DNA of 64,000 nucleotides from Sinonovacula constricta (GCA_007844125.1 CM017567.1:31271380-31335379); one strand, 5' to 3'; numbered from the stretch's first letter, positions 25,705-42,908 are shown. Notes: generated by a model not told the origin, from the sequence alone. Program-made: numbers and translations.

Positions 25705-26010
25705 CACACCGGACTGGGTAGCGTTATCGGTAGAGTTCCATGTATGGGAGACCCGGGTTCTATCGTGGGCCGCGACATATATGTATCAAAGTCGCAAGTG
25801 GTAAAGCTCCCTTGCTAACGCTCAAGCAAGTATAAAGGTAGTTCTAAAACTGGTTGACCCGGTGTCAGGTTAATGTGACCAGGTGTGGTATCATGCCAGG
25901 TGTTCACGGCATTCTATATACAGTGAAGGCAGCACTATATCTGCGTCAAGTTGACACCGTCTTCGGATAACGTGAAATACTGTTAATGGGACGATAAACC
26001 CTATGAACAG
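25705..26010 (+). repeat. tRNA-derived SINE, family 2 (full-length head)
   Basis: The copy keeps both promoter boxes: an A-box-like TAGCGTTATCGG at 25719-25730 and a B-box-like GGTTCTATCG at 25756-25765 (consensus GGTTCGATCC). The body follows: AAAGTCGCAAGTGG, CCTTGCTAACGCTCAAGCAA, GTAGTTCTAAAACTGG, GGTGTCAGGTTAATGTGACC, GGTGTGGTATCATGCC, CTATATCTGCGTCAAG, ACACCGTCTTCGGATAACG and GGACGATAAACCC. Together with the reverse copy at 42597 it defines the family. Confidence 0.9.
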
Positions 26011-28248
26011 TTAACACCTGACTTACGGATCATTTGCATGCACTTCATGATTTTTAATATTATACACACATAACCTGTTTTATACTACGTGCATGTATAT
26101 TAAATGACATTTATTTTTATCCGAACTATCTTGCTTGTTCTAGGTTAGTACTAGCCATTTGAAATGATGTGACCTCTAAATGCTAAAGACAAGCCACTAG
26201 ATCTATAGACATAACTTATCCAATTACTTCTTTTTACTTCACACCCCCATCTATAAAATCTTTGTGTATAGCAATGGTCCAATTCCCATAAAGTAAACGC
26301 TTATATGCAGCATGCATGTGTAATTAAAACAATCTAATGGAACACTCCATTTCAATTACTGACGATTTCAACTTAAAATACATTACGAAACATTTATGTA
26401 TCCCAAGTGTGTTGCAATTTTAAGTCAACCAACACACGGATGCCATTTATGCTGAAAACAGTTAACATCTAACAGTTTAGTTGTCATCTGATCAGTTTAG
26501 ATTTTTACCATGCACATAGTCACTTATACAAAGAAAAGTGTTCCTTATGGAGAAGAACGGCAGAAAATAATACAAAACATATCAGGTTCATAAAAGTGTA
26601 GAGCACTCAATATGCATTCGTGCTAATAATATACGAAACACTTAATACTAACCACTAAAAGATAGAACACAGTCAATATTTTTGTGTAGCATTTTTTTTC
26701 CTGCTTCCGTTGATTTAATGTGTTCGGTGGACACTACATGCCAGCGGATATATGTACTCCGAAGAAATAATCCAAATCCATACTTGTTCCAGTATACGCA
26801 TTGTTGCAAATGCAAAAAAAATATTTGCAAAAATTTTTAATATATGTAAGGGACTGGTTTTGATCGGGTCTAATTGATAAGGTTACTCAAGGCAATTATT
26901 TTTTTTACTTTTGACAGTATCTTACATTGTCGGTTCATTGCATGTACATTTGTTACAGGCTTGGAGTATTTTAAGTCACTTGACTCAGGATGACGCCAAT
27001 CAGGAAGTCAGTTAATAATTTGAAGGAATTAGTTTCAAGCTGGCTGCACTATGCTTGTTAAAATAACTGCGACATTTCTTAGTATTGTTTAATTAAATGA
27101 TGTCTGTTAGTAGATCATCTTTTTGTATTTACTTATGTGTTTTAGATGTATAGTATTACATTCAGTAACTTACATTCGGGGAGCTATCTGCTTTGCGTAA
27201 ACGGTGCAGAAAATAATTCCATAGTTGTTGCTATTTTTTTAATGAATCTGAAAATTTTAGACCAATGCAAAATATTTAAAATAAGTGTACAATATCCATA
27301 AACACCAACACATAACTGTTGCAGAGGCATTTGTGAGAAAACCATAACGCCGCTAAGTAAGATGTATTTGTGAATGACAATATATAATAAAATATGGACA
27401 TCTAACTCAGATAATATATACTATCATGGGAATAAAGATTTATGGAAAATATAGACATCTTACACACATATGTATACATACGTATCACAATGCAAACTTC
27501 ATATGATGCGTTAAACATTGATAACGTTGTCAATTGAAACTTTTAGTTCCCCACAAAAATGCAAAATATAAACATCCTTTTTATTTCTTCGTTGTGCCCT
27601 TACAGCTAAACAGGTTTTGCAATCATTTCTTGCAATCTTAGAGTCGTCGCGTCTTTTCTATTATGTGACTGTCTTCCCTAGGCTCTAATTTCCATCTGTC
27701 TTTTACCTTCATGCACTGAGCAGCAGCTATCTTCATTTACAACAACAAACAGAGACATGGAAGGATTACATATGCTCACTTGATTTAATAAAATGATCTT
27801 AAAATGTAATTATTTCCACAAATTATGGCATCACTGCGAACTCTGCTTTAATGGAATCAGTATTTTATTTTAAAGGAGTAAATGAAATTATCAGTAGAAG
27901 CGAAATTTGATAGTTTATTCATTTGGTTTTAACTTTTGAATTTAAAACACGTGATGGTTATTTGCTAAAAATAACGCATTTACACAGAACATGCATATTT
28001 ATACAATACAATACGGTTGTTTTCGCAAAAAGAAAACTTTATCACACTTGAACAGAATGGTTTTTTTTACCATCCATACATAATTGAAGTTCAAAATAAT
28101 ATTGACTCGAGAAATCAATACACTTCATTCCTCAATCATGTAAGACAAATGATTGTTAATATTAATATTGTCATCTGTTTCAAACATGGTTTTTCGTCAT
28201 ATTGGCGGCGTCAAGTTAGTTATTGGTGGAGGAAGACCCCAGGCATAT
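26011..28248. other. AT-rich non-coding DNA, no gene seen
   Basis: No SINE, tandem array or coding feature is supported. Confidence 0.45.
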
Positions 28249-28562
28249 AAAGGCCACAATAGCTCAGGTGGTAAAGCGTCGGCTTGCGGATCGGGAGGTC
28301 GCGGGTTCAAACCCTGGCCGGGTCAAAGCCGGTTTTTAAAATTGGTAGTAGTGGCTTCCCTCCTAACGCTCTGGGTTAAGGGGTCAACATTACGCCTGAC
28401 TCGTCGGTGTCAGTATAATGGGCCGGCCGGGTTCAGTCCCGGGTTCAGTCCCTGGGCACCTCATAAGTGCCCTTGTGTTATTATGATAGAAATGTCGCTG
28501 CACAGTATCAGCAAAAAAATAAAAATGCCGGCAAATCCCATTTCATCCCTTATATCTGAGTA
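28249..28562 (+). repeat. tRNA-derived SINE, family 1 (full-length)
   Basis: Head with A box TAGCTCAGGTGG (28260-28271) and B box GGTTCAAACCC (28304-28314). The body reads GCCGGGTCAAAGCCGG, AGTAGTGGCTTCCCTCC, TAAGGGGTCAACATTACGCC, GTCGGTGTCAGTATAATGG, GTCCCTGGGCACCTCATAAG and ATGATAGAAATGTCGCTGC, then a 3' tail near TCCCATTTCATCCC. The head cannot pair its acceptor stem, so this is not a functional tRNA. A short duplication of the GGGTTCAGTCCC word occurs inside the body. Other copies are at 51459 and 60161 (both reverse), with a tail fragment at 55341. Confidence 0.92.
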
Positions 28563-28790
28563 AAACCACCAGTGCACTGCATATTAGCTGACAAACCTCC
28601 ACACATGACGGTTTTCGTCCGACCGGAACACGATGGTTCGAGGAGTTACAAGTTCAATTATGTAAATGTTTTTGAATGTTTAGCCTTGACGTGATACGTG
28701 CTTGAAAATGTGTTACTCGCATCTCCTAAATTTAAGGTCAAAAGATTTCCAGTATTATTTTTCTTCTCAAGTCATAAAATCAAACCGCAA

Positions 28791-28794
<4 letters not shown>

Positions 28795-28833
<39 letters not shown>
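28795..28833 (+). repeat. Poly(A) tract followed by (AAT)n
   Basis: About 39 A residues, then a few AAT units. It lies about 230 bases beyond the SINE, so I do not assign it as that element's tail. Confidence 0.95.
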
Positions 28834-28835
<2 letters not shown>

Positions 28836-28879
28836 ATAATAATTTTAAACTGTTTTATCTTAGTTTCATCTTTGTAATG

Positions 28880-29070
28880 GGGAAATTTAATTAATTAAAA
28901 CCCGAACTGCAAAACAAGATGTCCAATTACCCTGTTATTATAAATGAGTTTTTTTTATCTAAATCAAGACAGTCCTTGCAGAATGGATTATCTGCCAAAA
29001 TACAACACAGTCCAATTATTTCAGCTAACATTAAACGTAAGAGAAAGAATGTATTTCGAAGTGTTTCGCA
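28880..29070 (+). repeat. Dispersed repeat E, partial copy
   Basis: Shares words with 43385-43480 in the same order, notably ACAACACAGTCCAATTATTT versus ACAACACAGTCCTATTATGT, followed by CAGCTAACAT/CAGCCAAGAT. Weakly supported. Confidence 0.4.
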
Positions 29071-29184
29071 GAAAAAGCTACGTTTTCCTTAAATACAAAA
29101 ATTCATTTATGAAAGATACATGTTTATACATTTGAATTGTAATTTAAAATTGTACGTTTTCAAACACACGCATCCTTAAAATGG

Positions 29185-29270
29185 CTGACATCGATTATCT
29201 GACTGCTAAAGTTGTTTGGAAGGCACACGTAAAAACATAGCATGTCGTTGAACATGTGTTTACATTCAAG
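29185..29270 (+). repeat. Dispersed repeat F, copy 1
   Basis: Aligns with 48165-48250: ATCGATTATCTG, GGAGGCACACGT-like, AAAACATAGCATGTCG and TTGAACATGTGTTT. Class unknown. Confidence 0.5.
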
Positions 29271-30139
29271 AACTTTTCGGAAAGTGAGTAGACAAATGTA
29301 TTCATTTCAGTTTTTTATTCAGAAGAAAACAAGAGATGTGTTATTAATATTAAACGTTTGTGTAGCAAAATGTTTAAAGAATAATTAAGGGAGACAATCA
29401 GCAACAAATCTATACACCAGAGCACATTATGTATGAAGATGAGGTCATTCTATATTATAGGAAAAAAGTAAATAATGTTCGAGGCGTCCGTGCTTTTAAA
29501 CGTTATCCCTGCCTACACAAATACAAAGGTGCCTTTCATGTCACGTTGATTATCTGTCTTTGTGTAAGTTGGCATTAAAAGAGCTAACAAAGTACGGTGC
29601 TTCTATCAGTAGAATGATTGCAAATTTAAATCTAAACCTCCTGATGGCAGCCTATAAGTCGAGCAAAATATGCAAATCAGGTGATGGTCAGTGCAGTATT
29701 GTGGAAACGATACTAAACCATAGAAGACCGATTGCAGGAACTATTTACCACTTTAGCTTGTAACTTTATTCAGGTATAAAATTAAACAATGGCAAACTTT
29801 TTGATCGTTTCTTCCTTAAGATCTGCATAAGATTACGCAAGAATGAACTCTAAAGACGTTCACATTTAAAACTTTCTGGGTTCTTTTGGCGTTCATATGT
29901 ATCTTAAAGCAATTGAAAGAAAAATAAGCACAAACAATTAAACTAATTGTAAAATCTCTTAAAGTAAACACACCTTTTCATAATTTTGCTGCAAAGTTCT
30001 TATCTTGACGTACTAATTTCTACAACAACATGTCATTACTATACATAAAAAAAATCAAACGTGTTTTTCCCGCCAGAATTTTATTTACGCTGTCTTGGCA
30101 GGTCAAGACATTGGATTTTTCCAGTCTGGGGATTTTGCC

Positions 30140-30541
30140 TTAAATTATATCTTGGCCTCTTATCGCCAGTTCTAATAATGTCTTTAAACGTCTCACCGTC
30201 CTTTTCATACTATCGAACAAGATCCATTGAGCGTTGTAGTCCACATCCGTACTATGTTCATTTTCAAAACCTGGCTCCCAATGAGCAAAATCCACTAGAC
30301 CTGTCGACTTCTTTCAATAATAAAATGTTATTGCTTACATGTAAAGATACCGGATCGAAACACAGAGGATCGTCTGTCCATCTTGACCATTTTCTCTTCC
30401 CAACCCCTGCAGCATTTATCAAAGACAAGTGTGCATGTCTTTCGTCTCTTATTCTATGTCCCACTACAGTTTTTGCTGCCGTTTCAATCATTTTAAAGTA
30501 TTTGGCCAGGTTCTTTCCTTGGGGCTCACTAAACTTGATGG
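30140..30541 (-). pseudogene. Decayed coding fragment of unknown identity
   Basis: Two adjoining minus-strand frames look truly protein-coding. The first (from 30541, directly after a CTTTTTTAG acceptor-like site) reads through IKFSEPQGKNLAKYFKMIE, HRIRDERHAHLSLINAAGVG and KRKWSRWTDDPLCFDPVSLH. The second, one base out of frame and starting near 30298, reads VDFAHWEPGFENEHSTDVDY and SMKRTVRRLKTLLELAIRGQ, then a stop at 30142-30140. The composition is balanced and Trp/Asp/Arg-containing, unlike AT-rich noise. The simplest reading is one coding sequence with a one-base shift near 30298. A GTAAGC at 30338-30333 and an AG near 30300 could alternatively bound a 38-base intron, which seems too short. 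I do not recognise the protein. The long plus-strand frame over the same DNA (30061-30555) is the antisense shadow. Confidence 0.5.
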
Positions 30542-30544
30542 CTA

Positions 30545-31140
30545 AAAAAGTTTAGCGTTAACCGTGGTGTGTAGATTAATGATTGTCGGAGTGAATGGTT
30601 TTCTTTATTCTTCTAAGGTTACATTCATAATGAACCTTAGTTGTCTTGTCTGACTTAAACTTAGAAATGTTCTTAAATTTTGAAATATTTTCAAAAGATT
30701 AGAACATTTACTTAAATTTCATTCATAAAACCATTAAATCTAGAAAAGTTCTTAGAAATTCTAATATTTAATGAAATTTCATATTTAAAGTAAGAAGAAA
30801 ATAACTAAGATTCGTTATAAATACAAGTCCAGGAGAAAATTGTTGAACATCCACTTACAGATAACAACGTTATGATACCACGACATAAATTCAGAAATCT
30901 TCCCGCATATTTACTTGTACCATATGACTCTGTATGACGAAATTATATAAAGTAAACAATAAAAGCCTACTTGTATTGCTACATTTTAGCAGAAATTACA
31001 ACTATGAAACACAACTTGAGCTATTACTAAACAGCTTCGATTATATAAGACTGTGGTTTGATTCTTTAATTTCTCCGAAAATTCAAGTCATCAAAAGAGA
31101 TTTCCATTAGCGTTTCCCTTAAACTGGTAATTTAATACAT
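30545..31140. other. AT-rich non-coding DNA
   Basis: No gene seen. Locally repetitive A/T words such as TTAGAA-TTCTTA recur between 30650 and 30790. Confidence 0.4.
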
Positions 31141-31300
31141 CCAAGCTAGAAGAAACATTTATTCCCTACTGTCTAATATATGTTCCAAATCAGTAATGTA
31201 TTTTTAAAACGTAATTAAGACCTTAGCGGCAAAACAAAACATTATCGTGATATATTTTTAAAGAGTTTTATTATTTGCTTCGATGCCATGGTTGATGACT
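31141..31300 (+). repeat. Dispersed repeat E, partial copy
   Basis: Aligns with 43178-43330: AGAAGAAACATTTATTCC, TCTAATATATG/TCTAATCTATG, TTCCA/CTCCA, a TAATTAA-GACC/AAACC stretch, ACAAAAC and TCGTGATA. Two diverged copies in direct orientation. Confidence 0.5.
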
Positions 31301-31844
31301 TCACGAAAACGAAAAGATATAAAATTAAACGACAAAACTGAGGCGAAGATTCATTATACATTTTTACCGGAAAATGATCCGCGACGAACGGCCTATATCA
31401 GCCGCTTTAATGCCAGGTCCATTTAGGTCGACTGGGGTTAAACACCAGAAAGTTAGAAATTTAATTTGAAATAATTTTGCGATTATGAGATGCTTTGAAA
31501 CAAACAGTCTTCAGGTTCTACGATCATAGATAACGATGTTACTATAATTAAAAATGTTACCTAAAAATGAAGTTATTCACATACCTCATTATAACAATTT
31601 GCATGTACAATAAAACAAAAGTCATCCAAGTGTTTAGCAAGATCATGTTATGCGTTCACAAATGTCACACTGCAATAACATCATATTAATTAAGAGTAAA
31701 AGTGGCATAAACTATAATAAAAATGATCCCTTTTAGACACACCACATATACGCAACCTCGTGCGTTTTAAATCCGACTAATTTTCTAAAAGATCTAATAG
31801 ATAATGTGAAAGGGCAAGCATAATACCCCACACGACATTACAAA

Positions 31845-32090
31845 TATATAACTCCTATCTGAGCCACGTTGAATACTTATCTGTTTTTAAACTAAGAAAA
31901 CCCTATGTCCACTTTTTTAAAGGTCACATTATAGCATAATCAGGGTTATATGCTCTGACGTCTAAAGACATATTCATTTATAGATTTATTTATAGATTTG
32001 GAAAGAATGACTTTTTATTAATTAAATGGTATGTATTGTCTAACAATAGAGAAAGTGTTATAAAGACTATATTACGAGTTGCTGAAGACA
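31845..32090 (+). repeat. Dispersed repeat D, copy 2
   Basis: Partner of 20436-20640: CCTATCTGAGCCACGTTG, TTATCTGTTTTTAAACTAAG, GACGTC, and TTTATAGATTTGGAAAG. Diverged. Confidence 0.45.
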
Positions 32091-32681
32091 TTTTGCCCAA
32101 ATTTTGCAAACCGGGAAAAAATATAGTTACATGAATTCGATGTCGGCAAACTGCCGGATATCACCTTTAAAACTTCGGAAATAAACAATACACACAACTA
32201 TGAAACCCTCTACGTAAGTAGAGCTAATGGCTGTGTTCTCTAAATCTTAAACTCATGATTCAAATGTATATATTGTATGCCATGTTGGTACTCCCTTTTG
32301 ATAAAGAATTTCTCCATTGCACCAACAACTGGATCTTCAATGTTTGTTTTTTATTTGAGTCGATCATAACTCTATACAATCTCATCAAAATTACATCCTT
32401 ACTTTCGCTTCAATACTTTCCGCTGGTTAGGATCTGATAACACTGGATTAATAGCAAGAAACAAATACCTTAAAGACGAACAAAAAAATCTAGCCGAAGA
32501 GGACAATACACTCTTAGATCATCCTGTCTGACGTGCGTGGTAAGTGAACGGTAAGCTATGTCTTTGTCTTTATCACAGGGCCGTTAGTAATGGCACCCTA
32601 AACCAAGGATTACAAGCGACTCTATGCAAAATATCTCATGCATATATAACTAATCAACACAGCATTCTGTCCATATGCCGT

Positions 32682-32870
32682 TCCTTATTGTTCTGTATTC
32701 ATGGGTTTTCGTATTACCCCCAATACTCGGATCAATGTTCCTATTATCTCGTGGATGCTGGTCCCTCGGGAAATTATTATTGTCCACGGCATTTTAAGGA
32801 AACTAAACCTACTTGTTGGTATATAATAAGATATATGTATAAAGTTAAACTTTCGTGTTAAATTAAACTA
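32682..32870 (+). repeat. Dispersed repeat R, copy 3
   Basis: Contains TTATTGTTCTGTATTCATGG, TCCTATTATCTC, TCGGGAAATTATTATTG, CACGGCATTTTA, CTACTTGTTGGTATA and AAGTTAAACTT, matching the R copies at 24311 and 39175. Truncated at the 3' end. Confidence 0.65.
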
Positions 32871-32941
32871 AATTGATAATTGACCGCTTTGACTATGAAA
32901 CAGTATATACAGCCCTACATTTATTTATTTATATATTTATC

Positions 32942-36339
<3,398 letters not shown>

Positions 36340-36800
36340 GTGAACAGGACAAATTATAATTATATAGGTGAATAAGAAAAAGTTCTAACAAAATTACCAC
36401 ATATATATAAATCAAAATTATCTCTGGACAGATGAAAACAGGGTTAATGTAAATGTGACAACAGCACAAAGACGAGACACACAAACAGAAAAAACCAGCA
36501 GTTACCGCCTTGGAACAGTCAGTCAGCGAAACGACCGACTGGGGTGCTGACACCTGCTTTGTGGAGCGCTCCAACCCCGCACTTCCTGAAGGTTTTCCCA
36601 TCAAACAGTGTAAATAAAAATATCCCGTCAAAGTAAGACGACTGACAGTAAGCACCTGCATTGGGAGTTAAAACCGATAAAAAATGAACTAATATATAGA
36701 CAAAATAACTTGTCATAAAATTATAAAACAATCAACATATGTACAATATGTACATTAGATAAATGCCTTATTCTTAATGAGAAACTCTGACCTGAGGGTG
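36340..36800 (-). repeat. Dispersed repeat Z, reverse-oriented copy
   Basis: The core (36500-36625) contains GCAGTTACCGCCTTGGAAC, GTCAGTCAG, CGACCGACTGGGGTGCT, a GGAGCGCTCCAACC block and CACTTCCTGAAGG. These are, in order, the reverse complements of words in the forward copies within the segmental duplication. The right part matches 21100-21330 and the left part matches 7370-7541, so this is the most complete copy of the long form. Confidence 0.75.
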
Positions 36801-39174
36801 TCCTCGAAGGATGTAACCGATTTCTTATTCCGTAATGAAAGACATGTACAGCTAAGCAGATTTCATTTCATATGGTTAGGTAAAGGGGGAAACTTAGTGA
36901 ACATTGCAGTTCCAACCTATTACATTCTTAATATACGCTAGCACATGGGTTGTTTTATAATTTGTCTGATCACACTTAAGGAACTGTTCAGATGACGAGG
37001 CATTTATTTCGTGAATATATTCTTAAAATATATTGCTTACAGCTGCGATAGTTCGTTGTCACTTGGGTAAGATATTTAATTTGAAAACATTTCTTTTAAA
37101 AGAGATTTTCCAGAAAGTTGGAGGTTCGTCCGCTCGTTTAATCAGGTTTATGCACGGTCTTCGTGCATAATCTCACGTTCAATATTAGTGTCATTAATAC
37201 TGCGCGATGTGTTATCACATAAGCCGCAGAGCTTCAGACATTGTTATACACAGTTTATCAGCTTGAGGCCAATATGACAAAAATATATTGACATGATTGA
37301 CATAAGTCAATGCTTTTGCAGACTGGCCGTTTCAAGACGGTCAAGGAGTAAGGTCAAGGACGGGAAAATTATTGTAGTTAAAATGTTTAATAACCGATTG
37401 TTTGTACCTCAAATGCGCTCACTCACGGGTCATTTTAGAATGTTTATCGTAGTATTTCTTAGCAGATAGCTGATAGAACCATTAGATTCGTACAATCAAA
37501 ATACGATTTTTACAGCGTGTCCAAAAGGAAAGTGGTTAGTCTATTTATTATATATAAACCTTCTGCTAGAACGAAGAAACCTTGCAAATGTATAGGCAAT
37601 AAATATAAAGTTCAGCCTGTGTTAGTTTTAAAATTGAATACCCTATACCTCTGGGAGTAATGTCATTTTACAGAATAACCCTTATCCTTTTTTTTTGCCA
37701 ATGACGTTATGTCAGTAGTTATGATGCTTCTAAGACGCCTGCCATTTGACGTTGTCTTCCTCGCACTCGCTCTTTAAAACTGTTGATTACTTTGAACAAG
37801 TATCCACCTTAATCGGTCATACTTCTCTTCTTATGTTTATGAGGAGTAAAGATGTGTCCGTTGGCTTAGATTTGTACACCACTGACAAGAGAGGGAAGTC
37901 CCAATGAAAGACATTTTATTTTTAAGACATGTAAGTATCACCGTTCCGTGTGCTTAACACATTCTATGCACCGATGTCGTTGTAGATCAAATCTGCCTAT
38001 TTCAGACCAATTTAATATACTGCAATATATACATACATTTTTAAAAAATTATGTTTCATCCCTATTACAAACTATGTATCTGCAATTTGACTTGAATTTG
38101 AATTGACGCCTTTTAATAAGGAGACTGTACATAACAAAGTTAAAGACAACGATGGTATGGTCGTATCAGCACGTCAATAAAGGATTTCCCGATTTGTATG
38201 GCAGTGTTACTTTATTATCACTAAGTTATTACTATTGTACGGTATTTTTCGGTTTTCTAAAACCAAATATAGTTTTTGCAGAAAAATACGTTTGTAAGTA
38301 AGTTTATTTGTGAAGTGAGAGAGCATTGCTTCCATGTAAGTGATACATATATAAGTTACTGTTCAAAAAGCGTTCTGTTCTTCTCTAAGAATATCAGGTT
38401 ATTAAGTTTACAAATTTCAGTACCAGTCACAGAATGTGTATTGATGAAATAGTTGAATTATATTTGTAACGTTGGACTATATGAATTGGCAAACCTTTTT
38501 TTCAGTTGCAAAAATTTGTATTATTGGCAAATGTCATGGATAGGTCATGCAGTATTCTTATAAAAAAATAGGTTAAATATTTAACGATACAGCAACTCCT
38601 TAAATTTGAATGAGAGAAAATTATATAATTTACATAGCTCAGTCTGTCTTGACTGCCAGTTTTCATAAACACTGGATCCTTGGAAAATACCTTAAATCAT
38701 ACAACCTATTTACATTAAAATGCATTTGACGCTGATGACTGACTATTAAGATATACTTTATCGTTAGTACAGCCGCTATAGTGAAATGAAAGTAAAATAC
38801 ACACATGCGCGCGCGAATACACACATAAAGACAATATATCCAAGCCTAAACATGGAACATTATTTTGTTTTGATCTTAGTTGCAAATGCGTTTCAATCTA
38901 ATGTTTAAAATAGACAAAATCCGAAATCTTTTAACACGAATCGTCTTGTACAAACTATAAAGACAAAATAATTTTAACCACAAGTTGGTGGGCGCCAAAT
39001 ATGACAAAACAAACTGTGTCTGAGGCCAATGTTTTGCGAATCTCTCTTATTTGTTCCGTCTTTCTAATAGGATAATGAGTTATGGCGTTTATTTTACTCA
39101 TCAAAATAAACGACTTTATGCAAACTTTCTTCATTATATAGGTAATCATCTGCACCAATTCGTCAACTTGACAT
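36801..39174. other. AT-rich non-coding DNA, no gene seen
   Basis: No coding or repeat features were recognised apart from a short CGCG-containing run near 38805-38815. Confidence 0.4.
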
Positions 39175-39440
39175 TCCCTATTGTTCTGTCTTTATATGGT
39201 TCCTAATTACTAAAGATACAAGACTCCCCGCTCATTTTATCTACAGAATGTTTGTCCCAGGGGAAATTATCATTGTTCACAGCAGTTTGAGCAATAGCTA
39301 CTTGTAAAATAGACAAGGATTTAAGCTACACGTAAAGGTTAACTTTCCAGGGGGGAATTAAATTCACCAGATCAATTTATGCTTTGAAATAAAACTATAT
39401 TTGTAGCATATGGTATCCTTGAAGAGTGTTTCTTTGCTGT
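39175..39440 (+). repeat. Dispersed repeat R, copy 4
   Basis: Matches the R family: CCCTATTGTTCTGTCTTTAT, ATGGTTCCTAATTAC, CAGGGGAAATTATCATTG, TTCACAGCAG, GCTACTTGTAAAATAG, TACACGTAAAGGTTAACTTT, AGATCAATTTATGCTTTGA and TTGTAGCATATGGTATCCTT. Confidence 0.65.
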
Positions 39441-40828
<1,388 letters not shown>

Positions 40829-42405
40829 TATGAAATTGTGACTTTCTCGTTTATTATAAGTTTAATTATTGTGTTGTTATTATTACTATACAATTGTGAA
40901 TTTCTCATTTTTATTTGTATTATTCGTTTTAATTGTTTTCTTTTTTTTCTTTTTATGAATCTTTATCCACCGTTAAACAAGTTTTGCCCTCCATTGTTCA
41001 CACGCATCCTTTCACTTTTCAAAACATTTTCGAAGTATTACTTTGAGATAATGTTTGAGGGCTCATGTTTATTGTTTTTGACATTTTAAACAGTTAAATA
41101 GGTATCTATTGACTCTCTCAAAAAGCTTTATTGAGAGTTTGTTTAATTGTTTTATATTGATAGCTCTAGATACTGGGATATTGTAAGGCACGTTGTATAA
41201 TTGTTCAATAGATAATTGAATGTTAAGCTGGTGATGTCTATGGCATCGTCTTCCTCGGAAAATTGTCACAAGATTTCCATTAACTTTGTCCTTGTTTTAT
41301 TAAGTTGAGCATGTGAATGCAATCTGTTTGTCTATCCTACCTGTCTGTATGCCTACATCAGAAATTAATTTTCTCCTTCCTTTACTTTTTAGCTCTCTGT
41401 TGTAAACTTGCTCGCTTGCAACAAAAAGAACAGAAATACGTATGGATGAGATTTGCCCATTTTGTAATTAGTCGTATTAGTCGGATAATTACAGGTACAT
41501 GTAATTACATTTTTCCAAGTTAAAATGCAATATTCATAAGATTACTTAAGGCTGTATCATATTCGTTCAAAATAAAAGACACATTACTGAACTAGCTTCT
41601 TAATTATATCTGCAACTATCACTTTTTTAACTAAAACACTATATTATTCGCTGTTATAAATGTCAACTGCATCCTTGAATTTATGGAAAGTCAATATATT
41701 CCATTTTCCCACAAAATATTCCATTTATATTCTTAAAATTATTGCGATCACTCATTTAAGCCGTTGTTGTTTTATTTGACTGAACCAATAAATCAAGTAT
41801 CCAAAGCAGAGGTCATGTGCATTTCGAAGCAAAACCACTTTTGCCGCCGTATAGAAGAAAAAAGAGAAAAGACTTTGACGAATAACATAGAAACACTGGT
41901 ATGCTTGTGTTAAAAAAGTTGTTATTTTTACACCAACACCAAAACCGATGTACCAATAAACGTTCTATATGGCCATTTTCTTTTTAAGGTCGCTGTGAAA
42001 ATTACAGTCTTCCCATGATATAAAGCCAAACAAAAGCCTGGTGCACGATTCAGTCCATGGTTTTGCCTAAACGGTTTGTGCTAGCTAAGAGTCGGCTTTA
42101 AAATAACATCGGTTTTCTGTTCTGCAATAATTTTAATTCAACTTTTGGCACGGTCTCTTTATTGTCCCATTTAATGGATAAGATACGTTTACGAAGTAGG
42201 TAAGACAAGTACATGTATATGATGTGCATCTACACACTATACAAGTAATGGTTTATTTGCTGACATTTTATTATTAGTATATAGGTCATATAATTGGGTA
42301 CTTTAGATAATAAATACGTACGGTCAACTATGGCAGTTGTAATGGATCATCATTGTGATGTTGTTCTAGTTTTCTTATAATGTATTATTGTTGTTGTTGT
42401 GTCTG
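40829..42405. other. AT-rich non-coding DNA, no gene seen
   Basis: No recognisable ORF or repeat copy. Confidence 0.45.
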
Positions 42406-42490
42406 TTCTTCTTTTTCTTCTTCTTTTTCTTTTTCTTCTTCTTCTTCTTCTTCTTCTTCTTCTTCTTCTTCTTCTTTTTTCTTCTTCTTC
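42406..42490. repeat. (TTC)n microsatellite
   Basis: An imperfect then pure TTC run, with the cleanest part at about 42435-42475, adjoining the tail side of a reverse-oriented SINE. A homopurine-homopyrimidine tract. Confidence 0.95.
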
Positions 42491-42579
42491 GTTTGTTTAG
42501 TGTTAATGTTATCAAAATGTATGTTTAAGTGTTTGCGGGGCGTGGTGTTTTATTGTTTCTATTTTTTTCAAATTCATCT

Positions 42580-42908
42580 GTTTGTTTGTGTGTTTGTTTG
42601 TTGGGTTGATCGTCCCACCAAGAGTATTTCAGTTATCCGGAGACGGTGTCCTCTTGAAGCAGATATATTACTGCCTTCACTGTGAATAGCATGCCGTAAA
42701 CACAAGGCAAGATACCACACCCAATCACATTATCCTGACACCGGGCTATCAAGTCGTGGAACTTCCCTCATATTTGCTTGAGCGTTAGCAAGGGATATAC
42801 CCCTACCATTAACGACTTTTATATATTACGGCCCGGGATCGAACCCGGGGCCTCCTGTGGCTGGAGCCAACGCTCTACTGATTGCGCTACCAGGTCCGGT
42901 GGTAAACT
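42580..42908 (-). repeat. tRNA-derived SINE, family 2 (reverse, full-length)
   Basis: This is the best-preserved copy of the family. On the minus strand it reads ACCGGACCTGGTAGCGCAAT, CAGTAGAGCGTTGGCTCC, AGGAGGCCCCGGGTTCGATC, CCGGGCC, so A box (42889-42871) and B box (42846-42836) are both near consensus. The body (TTGCTAACGCTCAAGCAA, CACGACTTGATAGCCCGG, TCAGGATAATGTGATTGGG, CCGTCTCCGGATAACTG) follows, then a CAAACAAACA-type tail at 42610-42580. With near-consensus boxes it is the copy most likely to retain pol III promoter activity. Confidence 0.92.

Noticed and set aside
28249..28325. Possible tRNA gene
   Set aside because: A and B boxes are present, but the acceptor stem does not pair and the sequence continues into a SINE body. 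The same holds for the heads at 25705, 42836-42908, 51650-51722 and 60390-60453.
28153..28563. 136-codon ORF
   Set aside because: Runs through a SINE of family 1, including its tRNA-like head.
30061..30555. 164-codon plus-strand ORF
   Set aside because: Antisense shadow of the minus-strand coding fragment at 30140-30541, whose frames have better residue composition.
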